A DNA stretch of 64,000 nt from Massilia terrae (GCF_024753145.1 NZ_JANUGU010000005.1:62001-126000); one strand, 5' to 3'. Counted from the first letter of the stretch, positions 44,774-54,191 are shown. Numbers and translations: made by a program. Notes: a model not told the origin generated them from the letters alone.

Positions 44774-44948
44774 GCTCGTGTCTCCGTTTTTGTAGGTAAT
44801 GTCGCGTGCCTGCATCTCATCGGCCATCGTGCGGTGGCGCGGAGCCCGGATCGCCCTTTGCATCCTTCGTTGGGATGCTGCTGCGATCGGTGACTGGCCT
44901 GCGGATCTCTTTGCGTCGGCTTACCAGTCATCAGACAACTTGCGTCGT

Positions 44949-44978
44949 AGTATAATTATCGGAAATAAGACGAGTCAA
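44949..44978 (-). promoter_or_regulatory. Sigma-70-type promoter for TonB receptor operon
   Basis: On the minus strand TTGACT (44978-44973), 18 bases, TATACT (44954-44949). Leaves a leader of about 170 bases before the receptor ATG. On the plus strand the overlapping TATAAT at 44951-44956 is a possible -10 for the divergent FadR-type gene, so the two promoters are face to face. Confidence 0.55.
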
Positions 44979-45013
44979 GCAGCACGTTCAAATATTTTCC
45001 AACCGTCGCATCG

Positions 45014-45754
45014 ATGCCACCCAGCTCCAACCTCCCCCGCAAGCGCGGCCAATCGCTGGCCCAGACTGTCGTCGACCATGTTTCGCGCATGATCAACGAT
45101 GGGCGCATCAAGCCGGGCGAGAAGATTCCATCGGAAGCGGAGATCATCGCCGAGCTGGGCGTGAGCCGCTCGGTGGTGCGCGAGGCGGTATCGCATATGC
45201 AGGCAGCCGGGATGGTGGAGACCTTCCAGGGCAAGGGCACCTTCGCCAAAAGCGGCGTGCCGCAGCACCTGAGCATGGACCCGAATTCGGTCGAATCGAT
45301 GCACGATGTATTGGCCGTGCTGGAGCTGCGCATCATGTTGGAGGCGGGCTCCGCAGGCCTCGCCGCCGCACGCCGCACCGAGGCACAACTGGCGCAGGTA
45401 CAGGCGGCGTTCGATGAATTCGTCGATTGCTGCCGCGCCGGAATGGACACCACCAATGCCGACCGCGCCTTCCACCTGGCGATCGCGCAGGCCGCCAACA
45501 ACCGCTACCTGTACGACGCGCTGAACCACATCGGCAGCCACTTCCTGCCGCGCACCCGCATGTTTACCTCGAGGCTGCATCGCGACGCGCCGTCGGTGCA
45601 TATCGAGCGCACCATGCGCGAACACGAGGACATCCTCAGCGCCATCATCCAGCGCGACGCGGACTCCGCCCGCGCCGCCATGCGCACCCACCTTTCCAAC
45701 AGCCGCGAGCGGCTGCGCCGCGCCTTCGAACAGAACGAAAACGCCGGACACTAA
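45014..45754 (+). CDS. GntR-family regulator, FadR/FCD type
   Basis: 246 residues. N-terminal GntR wHTH (GEKIPSEAEIIAELGVSRSVVREAVSHMQAAGMVE) and FCD domain (about 95-235) with metal-binding histidines suggested by DRAFHLAIAQAANN, IGSHF and EHEDILSAI. FCD regulators usually bind sugar acids, dicarboxylates or their metabolites. Divergent from the receptor/enolase/ABC operon, which is its probable target; this supports an acid-sugar type inducer. Confidence 0.9.
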   Translation: MPPSSNLPRKRGQSLAQTVVDHVSRMINDGRIKPGEKIPSEAEIIAELGVSRSVVREAVSHMQAAGMVETFQGKGTFAKSGVPQHLSMDPNSVESMHDVLAVLELRIMLEAGSAGLAAARRTEAQLAQVQAAFDEFVDCCRAGMDTTNADRAFHLAIAQAANNRYLYDALNHIGSHFLPRTRMFTSRLHRDAPSVHIERTMREHEDILSAIIQRDADSARAAMRTHLSNSRERLRRAFEQNENAGH

Positions 45755-45868
45755 CTGGAATCAGCGCCGCCTCTACGCCGGCAATTCCACACATCCCGAA
45801 TCACTCGCCCGAGCCAAGCAAATGTGAGTAATTTTGTCATTTAAGCATCAAAATCAAACGGCTACTCG

Positions 45869-45880
45869 TCAGACGTCTGA
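45869..45880. promoter_or_regulatory. Palindrome between FadR-type gene and TA module
   Basis: TCAGACGTCTGA is a perfect 12-base palindrome in the 232-base spacer 45755-45986. The half-site ATCAGAC also occurs at 44930-44936 in the receptor/regulator spacer. Possible operator; no other structure seen in this spacer. Confidence 0.35.
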
Positions 45881-45986
45881 TGAATTGCAGTCAAATTAGG
45901 CTGGGAGCAAGCTTGCGTATATGAGCCGACAGATGGCACTCGCCCCTCAAATGGACTAGACTGGACTAAGTCAAAAGGAGTGCGCG

Positions 45987-46223
45987 ATGAAGACAGTGAA
46001 CATTCACGAGGCAAAAACTCAATTCTCCAAACTGATCGATGCAGTCGCGCAAGGGGAAGAAATCGTGATCGCGAAAGCTGGCAAGCCAACAGCCATGCTC
46101 GTGCCTATTCAACAGCACAAGCCTTCCCGGCGTCCCGGGACAATGAAGGGAGAAATCCGAATCGCCGACGATTTTGATGCGCCTTTACCAGAAGACATCC
46201 AGGCAGCATTCGAAGGACGGTAA
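45987..46223 (+). CDS. Phd/YefM-family antitoxin
   Basis: 78 residues with AAGGAG upstream. N-terminal Phd/YefM fold (MKTVNIHEAKTQFSKLIDAVAQGEEIVIAKAGKPTAMLVPI) that both binds DNA and, through its C-terminal tail (IADDFDAPLPEDIQAAF), blocks the toxin. Its stop overlaps the toxin start (TAATG). Confidence 0.92.
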   Translation: MKTVNIHEAKTQFSKLIDAVAQGEEIVIAKAGKPTAMLVPIQQHKPSRRPGTMKGEIRIADDFDAPLPEDIQAAFEGR

Positions 46224-46600
46224 TGCATCTGCTGCTGGATACCCATGTGTACCTGTGGTGGCTGGGTGACCACGCCAAGCTGAACAAATCGGCGCGCGAA
46301 ATGATCGTCGCGGCATCGGAAGTTTACGTAAGCAGTGCGTCCATATGGGAGGCAGCGATCAAGATAAGCACCGGCAAACTGGATGTCGACATCGACCGGC
46401 TCGTTGCTGAGGTTGCGAATCTCGGATTTCGCGAACTGCCAGTCTCGGCAAGGCATGCTGCGATGGTTGTCCGATTGCCGAATATCCATCGCGATCCGTT
46501 TGATCGGATCCTTATTGCGCAGGCATTGTGTGGTCCACTGCGCTTCCTGACAGCCGACGCTACGTTGCGCGACTATTCCGAGTTAGTCGAAGTGATTTAG
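46223..46600 (+). CDS. PIN-domain ribonuclease toxin (VapC-like)
   Basis: 125 residues. The PIN acidic residues are present: Asp6 (LLLDTHVYLWW), Glu43 (SIWEAAIK), Asp94 (DPFDRILIAQA) and Asp112 (FLTADATL). The Phd-PIN pairing is a common type II toxin-antitoxin module whose toxin cleaves RNA. All catalytic residues are intact, so it is likely functional. It sits alone between two metabolic operons; base composition is lower in G+C than its neighbours, a sign of transfer. Confidence 0.92.
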   Translation: MHLLLDTHVYLWWLGDHAKLNKSAREMIVAASEVYVSSASIWEAAIKISTGKLDVDIDRLVAEVANLGFRELPVSARHAAMVVRLPNIHRDPFDRILIAQALCGPLRFLTADATLRDYSELVEVI

Positions 46601-46695
46601 CGCCATTGGCGGCGCCAGTTCTCGCGTTTCACGAGAGCATCTTGAAAAACTGGTGAACGCGGCGCCCGCCAGGCGAGAGCCGCGTGAGCGATTCC

Positions 46696-47100
46696 TTACT
46701 GCTTCAAATCCCAGCCCCCAAACGCGTTCGGCAGCTGGCCGGCAGCGGTGGTTTCGAGCAGATCGCCCTTCAGGTTGGTCAGCACCACCGGCAGCTCGTT
46801 CCCGCCCAGTTCCAGCACCACCTGGCGGCAGGCGCCACAGGGGGCGATCGGGCCGTCGGTATCGCCGATCACGGCCAGCGCGCTGAAGTCGCCCGGCTTG
46901 TAGCCGTGCGCGATCGCGCTGAAGAAGGCGGTGCGCTCGGCGCAGTTGCACAGGCCGTAGGACGCGTTCTCCACATTACAGCCGCGGAACACGCGGCCGT
47001 CCTTGCATTCCAGCGCGGCGCCGACCTTGAACTTCGAGTACGGCGTGTAGGCCAGCTCGCGGGCGGCGCGCGCCTCGCCGATCAGCTTCTCGTATTTCAT
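46696..47100 (-). CDS. cdd: Cytidine deaminase
   Basis: 134 residues, the short tetrameric type. Zinc and catalytic residues: Cys53, Glu55 in CNCAERTAF and Cys88, Cys91 in PCGACRQ. Converts (deoxy)cytidine to (deoxy)uridine, feeding the adjacent phosphorylase. GAGGAAG precedes ATG 47100; it begins ten bases after deoA and ends the nucleoside operon. Confidence 0.95.
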   Translation of the reverse strand: MKYEKLIGEARAARELAYTPYSKFKVGAALECKDGRVFRGCNVENASYGLCNCAERTAFFSAIAHGYKPGDFSALAVIGDTDGPIAPCGACRQVVLELGGNELPVVLTNLKGDLLETTAAGQLPNAFGGWDLKQ

Positions 47101-47110
47101 CTGCTTCCTC

Positions 47111-48433
47111 TTACGGACGAATGGTGTGGGAAATCATCGGCTGCACGACCGGCTCCGCTTCGCCAATGACGTAAGCCGCCTGCACTTCGCGGACCGCGCG
47201 CTCTGCAGCGTCCTGGGTGCGTGCGTGCACGAAGGCGATCGGCTGCCCTGCCTCGACCTGCTGGCCCAGCTCCACCAGGCCGGTGAGGCCGACCGCGAAG
47301 TCGATCGGATCCTGCGGGCGAATGCGGCCGCCGCCCAGGCCAACCACGGCCAGGCCCAGCGCGCGGCAGTCGGTCGCCTCGGCATAGCCGGATCCCAGCG
47401 CGGGCGCCGGCAGCACGATCGGTGCTTTGTCGAGGTAGGCGTCAGGACGCTCCATCAGGTCGGCCGGGCCGCCCAGCGCCGCGACCATGCGCGCGAAACG
47501 CTCGGCCGCCGCGCCGGACTCCAGCGCCGCCTGCAGCTTCGCTTGGGCTTGCGCGTGCGTGTGGCAGATGCCAGAGATGACCAGCATCTCCGCGCACAGC
47601 GCCATCGTCACTTCGTGCAGGCGCGCCGGGCGTGCCGCGCCGCTCAGGTAGTCGATCGCGATGCGCACTTCCAGCGCGTTGCCGGCCGACGGGCACAGCG
47701 ACTCGTTCATGCCGGTCAGGAGCGCCGAGGTGCGGGTGCCGGCGCCGTTGCCGACGGCGACGATGCTCTCGGCCAGCGCGACCGATTTCTCGTAGGTCGG
47801 CATGAAGGCGCCGGAGCCGGCCTTCACGTCCATCACCAGCGCGTCCAGGCCCGCCGACAGCTTCTTGGACAGGATCGAGCCGGTGATCATGGCGATCGAT
47901 TCGACCGTCGCCGTGGTGTCGCGGATGCTGTAGAAGCGCTTGTCCGACGGCGCCAGCTGCGCGGTCTGGCCGATGATGGCGACGCCGACTTCGCGCACCA
48001 CCTTGCGGAACAGTTCAGGGTCGGGCACCGTGCAATAGCCGGGGATGGAATCGAACTTGTCGAGCGTGCCGCCGGTGTGGCCCAGGCCGCGGCCCGAGAT
48101 CATCGGCACGAAGCCGCCGCAGGCCGCGATCATCGGGCCCAGCATCAGCGAGACCACGTCGCCCACGCCACCGGTCGAGTGCTTGTCCAGCACGGGGCCC
48201 GGCAGGTCCAGCGACTTCCACTCCATGACCTGGCCGGAATCGCGCATCGCCAGCGTGAAGGCGACCCGTTCATCCATGTTCATGTCGTTGAAGTAGACGG
48301 CCATCGCCAACGCGGCGATCTGGCCTTCGGTGACGCTGTTGTCGGTGATGCCGCGCACGAAGAAGCTGATCTCGTCCGCGCTCAGCGCACCGCCGTCGCG
48401 TTTTTTGCGGATGATCTCTTGGGGAAGGTACAT
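47111..48433 (-). CDS. deoA: Thymidine phosphorylase
   Basis: 440 residues, usual family length. Pyrimidine-nucleoside phosphorylase motifs: [18 protein letters not shown] (phosphate site), [20 protein letters not shown], and [22 protein letters not shown]. Splits thymidine and deoxyuridine to base plus 2-deoxyribose-1-phosphate. A REPIN separates it from the upstream aldehyde dehydrogenase gene. Confidence 0.95.
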   Translation of the reverse strand: MYLPQEIIRKKRDGGALSADEISFFVRGITDNSVTEGQIAALAMAVYFNDMNMDERVAFTLAMRDSGQVMEWKSLDLPGPVLDKHSTGGVGDVVSLMLGPMIAACGGFVPMISGRGLGHTGGTLDKFDSIPGYCTVPDPELFRKVVREVGVAIIGQTAQLAPSDKRFYSIRDTTATVESIAMITGSILSKKLSAGLDALVMDVKAGSGAFMPTYEKSVALAESIVAVGNGAGTRTSALLTGMNESLCPSAGNALEVRIAIDYLSGAARPARLHEVTMALCAEMLVISGICHTHAQAQAKLQAALESGAAAERFARMVAALGGPADLMERPDAYLDKAPIVLPAPALGSGYAEATDCRALGLAVVGLGGGRIRPQDPIDFAVGLTGLVELGQQVEAGQPIAFVHARTQDAAERAVREVQAAYVIGEAEPVVQPMISHTIRP

Positions 48434-48472
48434 TCGGTACTCGCTTTCAAACTTTCTGTGTTAGCCCTAAAA

Positions 48473-48557
48473 CGTCGTCCCGGCGCAGGCCGGGACCCAT
48501 GGACAAGCAGCGTAATCGCGCACTCAGCATGGGTCCCGGCCTGCGCCGGGACGACGG
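48473..48557. repeat. REPIN-like element, fully inverted
   Basis: Left GTCGTCCCGGCGCAGGCCGG and ACCCATG are mirrored exactly on the right as CATGGGT and CCGGCCTGCGCCGGGACGAC. The best preserved pair in the window; a 140-base gap between aldehyde dehydrogenase and deoA is filled by it. Confidence 0.8.
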
Positions 48558-48577
48558 TACAGCTTTTTGCGGTGTAC

Positions 48578-50956
48578 TTAAACGCCGTACGGAATCCAGA
48601 CATTCTTCACCTGGCTCGCATGCTGCAGCACCGTGCGGCCGCAGGCCTGCTGCGCGCTGAACCAGTCGCGCCCCTTGCCGCCGCTGGTCCAGGTGCGCTT
48701 GAGCGATTCGGCCGACAGGCGCTCCACTTCGGCGCAGCCTTCCGCCGAGCCGTCGTGGCGCCACACCGCATCCACGTCGAAGTGCGAAGCCAGCGTGCGC
48801 GCCAGTTCGTCCGCGCTGCCGGTGACGATGTTCAGCGCGCCGCCCGGCAGGTCCGAGGTATCCAGCACCTGGTACAGGTCGGTGGCCGACAGCGGCGCCG
48901 CCTGCGACGGCACTGCGATCACGCGGTTCCCCAGCGCCAGCGCCGGCGCCACCAGCGAGATGAAGCCAAGCAGCGGATTCTCGTTCGGGCAGACGATGCC
49001 GATCACGCCGACCGGCTCGTTCAACGCCACGGTGATGCCGTGCATTGGAGGCTGGTGCGCCAGGCCGTCGTACTTGTCGGCCCACGCGGCCCAGTAGAAC
49101 AGGCGCTCGATCGATGCCTGCACTTCGCGCTCGGGGTTCTTGGCGCCGGTCTGCGCCGCGATGCGGGCCGCGAACTCCTCGCCGCGCGCGGCCAAGTTTT
49201 CTGCGATGTAGTACAGCACCTGGGCGCGGTTGTGCGCGCTGGCTTTTGACCAGCCGGAGGCCTTGTGCGCCGCTTCCACGGCGTTACGGATGTCCTTGCG
49301 GTTGCCCTCGCCGACGTCGGCCAGGAAGGCGCCGCTGGCGCCCATGATCGCGCGGCTGTAGCCGCCGTCCGGGCGCGCCTGCTTGCCGCCGATGTACAGC
49401 TTGGCGGTGCGATCGATCTCGAACGGACTGACCTCAAGCGCCGGCTTGACCTTGCCCTTGTCCGCGACCACCGGTGCGGCCGGGCGTGCGTCTTCCGACA
49501 GCGGCAGCATGTATTCGTACATGCCTTCCTTGCCGCCCTCGCGGCCGTAGCCGGATTCCTTGTAGCCGCCGAAGCCGCAGGCCGCGTCGAACTGGTTGGC
49601 GGTGTTAATCCACACCACGCCGGCCTTCAGCTGCGGCGCCACGTCCAGCGCCAGGCTGATCGACTCCGACCACACGCAGGCGGCCAGGCCGTACACCGTG
49701 TTGTTCGCCAGCTGCACCGCTTCGCCCGGAGTGCGGAAGCTGCTCGCCACCAGCACCGGCCCGAAGATCTCGGCCTGCGCCACTTGCGCGGTGGTCGAGG
49801 CGCCGGTGATCAGGGTCGGCAGGTACCACGAGCCGCTGCCCGGCACATCGCATGCCGGCTGCCACACTTCGCAGCCTTCCGCGCGCGCCGATTCCACCAG
49901 GCCGTGGATGCGCTGCTGCTGCACCGGGTCGACCAGCGCGCCGATGTCGTTCGATTTATCGAGCGGCGAGCCGACGCGCAGGTTCTGCATGCGCGCCTTG
50001 ACCTTGTCGATGAAGCGCTCGTACACCGATTCCTGCACCAGCAGGCGCGAACCGGCGCAGCAGACCTGGCCCTGGTTGAACCAGATCGAATCGACCAGGC
50101 CTTCGACCGCCGCGTCCAGGTCGGCGTTCTCGAACACGATGAATGGCGATTTGCCGCCCAGTTCAAGCGACAGCTTCTTGCCGCTGCCGGCGGTGGCCTT
50201 GCGGATGATGCGGCCCACTTCGGTCGAGCCGGTAAAGGCCAGCTTGTCGATGCCCGGATGATTGACGATGGCTTCGCCCACGCGGCCGTCGCCGGTGACC
50301 ATATTGACCACGCCCGCCGGCACGCCCGCCTGCTGGCAGATCTCGGCGAACAGCAGCGCGCTCAGCGAAGTGAATTCGGCCGGCTTGAAGACGATGGTAT
50401 TGCCCGCCGCGAGCGCCGGAGCGATCTTCCACGCCAACATCAGCAGCGGGAAATTCCACGGCACGATCTGGCCGACCACGCCGACGGCGCGGTAGTCCGC
50501 GAATTCTTCCGACTGCAGCTGGGCCCAGCCGGCGTGGTGGTAGAAGTGGCGCGCGGCCAGCGGGATGTCGGCGTCGCGCGTTTCGCGGATGGTCTTGCCG
50601 TTGTCGAGTGTTTCGAGCACGGCGAACAGGCGCGAATGCTTCTGCAGCAGGCGCGCCAGCGAGTACAGCACTTTGGCGCGGCCATGGCCGCCCAGCGCCA
50701 CCCAGCCCGGCTGCGCGCGGCGCGCGGCTTCCACGGCGCGCTCGACGTCGGCGACGGAGCCCTGGGTCAGCTGGGCCAGTTCGCTGCCGTCGGCCGGATT
50801 GTAGGTCGCGAAGGTTTCGCCCGGTTCGGTCCACGCATTGTCGATGAACAGGCCAAAACGGCGGCCATGCTGGTCCAGCCACGCGTTCGCTTCTTTGCTG
50901 CTCTCAGGTGCGGGGCCGTAGTCCATGGTTTGAAGGATCTCTTGAATAGTTGGCAT
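48578..50956 (-). CDS. ALDH16-type two-domain aldehyde dehydrogenase
   Basis: 792 residues. The first ALDH domain (about 30-490) is complete: Asn in VPWNFPLL, Glu265 in LSLELGGKS and nucleophile Cys299 in FNQGQVCCAGSR. A second partial ALDH-like domain (about 505-792; KLYIGGKQARPDGGYSRAI, MHGITVALNEPVGVIGIVCPNENP, PGGALNIVTG) lacks an identifiable catalytic Cys. This tandem arrangement is that of the ALDH16 family. In this operon, directly after deoC, a plausible role is oxidation of acetaldehyde released from deoxyribose-5-phosphate; substrate is inferred, not shown. Confidence 0.85.
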   Translation of the reverse strand: MPTIQEILQTMDYGPAPESSKEANAWLDQHGRRFGLFIDNAWTEPGETFATYNPADGSELAQLTQGSVADVERAVEAARRAQPGWVALGGHGRAKVLYSLARLLQKHSRLFAVLETLDNGKTIRETRDADIPLAARHFYHHAGWAQLQSEEFADYRAVGVVGQIVPWNFPLLMLAWKIAPALAAGNTIVFKPAEFTSLSALLFAEICQQAGVPAGVVNMVTGDGRVGEAIVNHPGIDKLAFTGSTEVGRIIRKATAGSGKKLSLELGGKSPFIVFENADLDAAVEGLVDSIWFNQGQVCCAGSRLLVQESVYERFIDKVKARMQNLRVGSPLDKSNDIGALVDPVQQQRIHGLVESARAEGCEVWQPACDVPGSGSWYLPTLITGASTTAQVAQAEIFGPVLVASSFRTPGEAVQLANNTVYGLAACVWSESISLALDVAPQLKAGVVWINTANQFDAACGFGGYKESGYGREGGKEGMYEYMLPLSEDARPAAPVVADKGKVKPALEVSPFEIDRTAKLYIGGKQARPDGGYSRAIMGASGAFLADVGEGNRKDIRNAVEAAHKASGWSKASAHNRAQVLYYIAENLAARGEEFAARIAAQTGAKNPEREVQASIERLFYWAAWADKYDGLAHQPPMHGITVALNEPVGVIGIVCPNENPLLGFISLVAPALALGNRVIAVPSQAAPLSATDLYQVLDTSDLPGGALNIVTGSADELARTLASHFDVDAVWRHDGSAEGCAEVERLSAESLKRTWTSGGKGRDWFSAQQACGRTVLQHASQVKNVWIPYGV

Positions 50957-50974
50957 GACGTGTCCGTTCTGTTT

Positions 50975-51931
50975 TTATGGTTGCGCGTGGCGGTGGGCTG
51001 CCGAGTAGCTGCCGGTCACGTAGTGTTCGAGCTGGCGTTCGATGTCGGTCAGGAGGCTGGACGCGCCGATGCGGAACAGGTGCGGCTGCAGCCATTCATT
51101 GCCCAGCTCTTCCTTCATCACGGTCAGGTACTGCAGCGCCGACTTCGCGGTCGAGACGCCGCCCGCTGGCTTGTAGCCGACCATGAAGCCGGTGCGCTCG
51201 TAGTATTCGCGGATCGCGCGCACCATCACCAGCGACACCGGGATGGTGGCGTTGACGCCTTCCTTGCCGGTCGAGGTCTTGATGAAATCGGCGCCGGCCA
51301 TCATGCACACCCACGAGGCCTTGGCCACGTTTTCCAGCGTGACCAGGTCGCCGGTCGCGAGGATCGCCTTGACGTGTGCTTCGCCGCAGGCCTGGCGGTA
51401 GGCCAGCATCTCGTCGTACAGCGCCTGCCAGTTGCCGGTCAGGACATGCTGGCGCGTGATCACGATGTCGATCTCGGTCGCGCCCGCGGCCACCGACAGC
51501 TCGATCTCGCGCAACTTGGTCTCCAGCGACGACAGGCCGGCCGGGAAGGCGGTCGACACCGCGGCGATCGGCAGGCGACCCTGCAGGATCTGCACCGCCG
51601 GCTGTATCATCTCGTGGTACACGCACACCGCGCCGGTGGTCAGCTCGGTCAGGCCCAGCGCCTGCATCAGGTCCGCGCGCAACGGGCGCATCGCCTTCTT
51701 GCACAGGCGCTCCACGCGGCCCGGGGTGTCGTCGCCCGACAGCGTGGTCAGGTCGATGCACTGGATCGCCTTGACCAGCCAGGCGGCCTGGTATTCCTTC
51801 TTCACCGTGCGGCGCGCGGCCAGGCTGGCGGCGCGGCGGTCGGCGGCGTTGCGGTTGACCTCCAGGCTGTTGACCCAGCCGAGGTCGAGCCCGACGGCGG
51901 TATTGCGTTTGAAATCGAGGTTCTGGGTCAT
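50975..51931 (-). CDS. deoC: Deoxyribose-phosphate aldolase
   Basis: 318 residues from ATG 51931, which overlaps the deoB stop as ATGA. Class I aldolase with Schiff-base lysine in ADFIKTSTGKEG and second lysine in VGYKPAGGVSTAKSAL. Cleaves 2-deoxyribose-5-phosphate to acetaldehyde and glyceraldehyde-3-phosphate. Longer than E. coli DeoC (259) owing to an N-terminal extension of about 50 residues, as in the eukaryote-like subgroup. Confidence 0.94.
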   Translation of the reverse strand: MTQNLDFKRNTAVGLDLGWVNSLEVNRNAADRRAASLAARRTVKKEYQAAWLVKAIQCIDLTTLSGDDTPGRVERLCKKAMRPLRADLMQALGLTELTTGAVCVYHEMIQPAVQILQGRLPIAAVSTAFPAGLSSLETKLREIELSVAAGATEIDIVITRQHVLTGNWQALYDEMLAYRQACGEAHVKAILATGDLVTLENVAKASWVCMMAGADFIKTSTGKEGVNATIPVSLVMVRAIREYYERTGFMVGYKPAGGVSTAKSALQYLTVMKEELGNEWLQPHLFRIGASSLLTDIERQLEHYVTGSYSAAHRHAQP

Positions 51932-53121
51932 AGCAGCGGAGTTCCGTTCGAAAGAGGTTTGACGCCAAGATGCTTGGCGAGCGTTGCGCCAATGCTGGAG
52001 AAGGTGTCGGCGACCGGCAGCGCGCGCGGCGCCACGCCGGGGCCGAAGAACAGCACCGGGATGTGTTCGCGCGTGTGGTCGGAGCCAGGCCAGCTCGGGT
52101 CGCAGCCGTGGTCGGCGGTGATGACGGCGATGTCGCCTTCCTTCATCTTGGCCATGAATTCGGGCAGGCGCGCGTCCAGCTCGTGCAGCGCGTTGTTGTA
52201 GCCGGCCAGGTCGCGGCGGTGGCCGAACATCATGTCGAAGTCGACGAAGTTCACGAAGGTCAGCGACTTGTCCGGGGCGCTGTCGGCCACTTCCAGCAGG
52301 CGGTCGAACAGGGCCATATTGTCCGGACCCTTGATCAGCTGGGTCACGCCCTGGGCCGCGAAGATGTCGCTGATTTTGCCGAGCGCGATCACCTCGCCGC
52401 CGGCGTCCTTCACATGGTTCAGCAAGGTGGGACTCGGCGGCGGCACCGCGTAATCGTGGCGGTTGGCGGTGCGCTTGTAGTCGCCGTTGGCGCCGACGAA
52501 GGGACGCGCGATCACGCGGCCGATGTTGTAGGGCTTGACCAGTTCGTAGGCCACTTCGCACACTTCGTACAGGCGCTCCAGGCCGAAGTGCTCTTCGTGC
52601 GCGGCGATCTGCAGCACCGAATCGGCCGAGGTGTACAGGATCGGCTTGCCGGTGGCGACGTGCTCGTCGCCCAGCTCGTTGATGATGGTGGTGCCGGAAG
52701 CGTGGCAGTTGCCGAGGAAGCCCGGCACCTTGGTGAGCTCCTGCAGCTTGTCGGTCAGCTCTTTCGGGAACGATGGCGCGGTCTTCGGGAAGTAGCCCCA
52801 GTCGAAGAGCACCGGCACGCCGGCGATTTCCCAGTGGCCGCTCTGCGTGTCCTTGCCGGTGGACTGCTCGCGCGCGACGCCGTATGCGCCGGTGAAGCCG
52901 TCGCGCCGGTCGAAGCCCTCGGCCCATTCGCCGCAGGCGATGTGCGCGGCGGCGGCCAGGCCGATCTTTTCCAGGTTGGGCAGCGACATCGGCTTGCCTT
53001 CGCGGGCCGCCCATGCGGCGATGTGGCCGAAGGTGTTGGCGCCTGCGTCGCCATATTTGTCGGCATCGGGCAGCGCGCCGAGGCCGAAGGAATCGAGCAG
53101 GAGAATGAAAGCGCGGGACAT
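51928..53121 (-). CDS. deoB: Phosphopentomutase
   Basis: 397 residues. Alkaline-phosphatase superfamily with LLLDSFGLGALPDADKYGDAGANTFGH at the N-terminus, GKDTQSGHWEIAGVP, FVNFVDFDMMFGHRRD and TADHGCDPSWPGSDHTREHIP metal ligands. Interconverts (deoxy)ribose-1- and -5-phosphates, linking the phosphorylases to DeoC. GGAG precedes the start. Confidence 0.95.
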   Translation of the reverse strand: MSRAFILLLDSFGLGALPDADKYGDAGANTFGHIAAWAAREGKPMSLPNLEKIGLAAAAHIACGEWAEGFDRRDGFTGAYGVAREQSTGKDTQSGHWEIAGVPVLFDWGYFPKTAPSFPKELTDKLQELTKVPGFLGNCHASGTTIINELGDEHVATGKPILYTSADSVLQIAAHEEHFGLERLYEVCEVAYELVKPYNIGRVIARPFVGANGDYKRTANRHDYAVPPPSPTLLNHVKDAGGEVIALGKISDIFAAQGVTQLIKGPDNMALFDRLLEVADSAPDKSLTFVNFVDFDMMFGHRRDLAGYNNALHELDARLPEFMAKMKEGDIAVITADHGCDPSWPGSDHTREHIPVLFFGPGVAPRALPVADTFSSIGATLAKHLGVKPLSNGTPLL

Positions 53122-53140
53122 TGTGGCTCCCCTTGTATGG

Positions 53141-53980
53141 TTAGGCGGCGCGCGGAGTGGACGCGAGCTGCTCCAGGAATGCCGGGATCAGCGCGACCAG
53201 GTCGCGCGCGCCGATCGCAGCGTATTTTAAAGTCTGTTCGTGCGACAGCTGGAATGGCGACAGGCCTTCAGCCAGGTTGGTGATGACCGAGACGCCGGCC
53301 ACCTTCAGGCCGCAGTGGCGCGCGGCCACCACTTCCGGCACGGTCGACATGCCGACGATGTCGGCGCCCAGCGTCTTGAAGGCGCGGATTTCCGCGGCGG
53401 TCTCGAAGTTGGGGCCCGGGTAGCACACGTACACGCCTTCGTGCAGCGTGATGCCCTTCGCTTGCGCGGTGGCTTTCACCAGTTCGCGCATGTCGCGGTC
53501 GTAGGCATTGCTCATGCTGAAGAAGCGCGGACCGAAGCGGTCGTCGTTGGGGCCGGTCATCGGGCTGCCCGGCAGGCCGTTGATGTGGTCCGTGATCGAG
53601 ACCAGCGAGCCGGCATCCACTTCCGGACGCAGCGAGCCGGCGGCGTTGGTCACGAACAGCAGTTCGCAGCCGATCAGCTTCATGGTGCGCACGGCGGAGA
53701 TCATCACGCCCGGGCCGTAGCCTTCGTAGAAGTGGCCGCGGCCCTTGAGGCAGGCGACCGGCACGCCGGCCAGGGTGCCGAGCACCAGTTCGCCGGCATG
53801 GCCGTGCACGGTGCTGATCGGGAAGCCCGGCAGGTCGGCGAAGCTGATCGACACCGCATCCGTCATCTGCTCGGCCAGCACGCCGAGCCCGGAACCGAGG
53901 ATGAGCGCGACGCGCGGCTCGAATCCCGGTTTGCGGGCACGGATGATGTCGGCTGCTTCAAACGGCGTGTTGCTGGGCAT
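53141..53980 (-). CDS. Purine-nucleoside phosphorylase (trimeric type)
   Basis: 279 residues from ATG 53980 with AAGGAAA upstream. Family motifs: LILGSGLGVLAEQM, VHGHAGELVLG, KGRGHFYEGY, VTNAAGSLRPE, YPGPNFETAAEIRA and VGMSTVPEVVAARHCG. First gene of the nucleoside operon; splits (deoxy)inosine and guanosine-type nucleosides. It resembles XapA/PunA rather than the hexameric DeoD. Confidence 0.93.
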   Translation of the reverse strand: MPSNTPFEAADIIRARKPGFEPRVALILGSGLGVLAEQMTDAVSISFADLPGFPISTVHGHAGELVLGTLAGVPVACLKGRGHFYEGYGPGVMISAVRTMKLIGCELLFVTNAAGSLRPEVDAGSLVSITDHINGLPGSPMTGPNDDRFGPRFFSMSNAYDRDMRELVKATAQAKGITLHEGVYVCYPGPNFETAAEIRAFKTLGADIVGMSTVPEVVAARHCGLKVAGVSVITNLAEGLSPFQLSHEQTLKYAAIGARDLVALIPAFLEQLASTPRAA

Positions 53981-54191
53981 GAGGTTTCCTTCTTGTGTCG
54001 GTATTCGAGGGGGCGTATCGGGCTTGGGGAGGCGCGGTTGTGCGAGCGCCGCGGGAGAGCGCGGCTGCCGATAGGCCAGATAATTATAACTATGCATGAT
54101 CGACGATTCGTATGGCAAATACCGATTTTGTTCCCGATTTATATGGCTCTCAAATAAATGATCGGATGCACAGATTGACCCTCTTCAAACT

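Noticed and set aside
39041-44893. A 1950-codon open frame on the plus strand, antisense to the binding protein, enolase-type and TonB receptor genes
   Set aside because: It mirrors three convincing genes on the other strand, is rich in Arg/His/Gln/Ala as expected for a GC-rich antisense frame, and shows no domain pattern.
49265-52201. A 978-codon plus-strand frame opposite the ALDH16-type gene and deoC
   Set aside because: Antisense shadow of well-supported genes; no recognisable motif or ribosome site.
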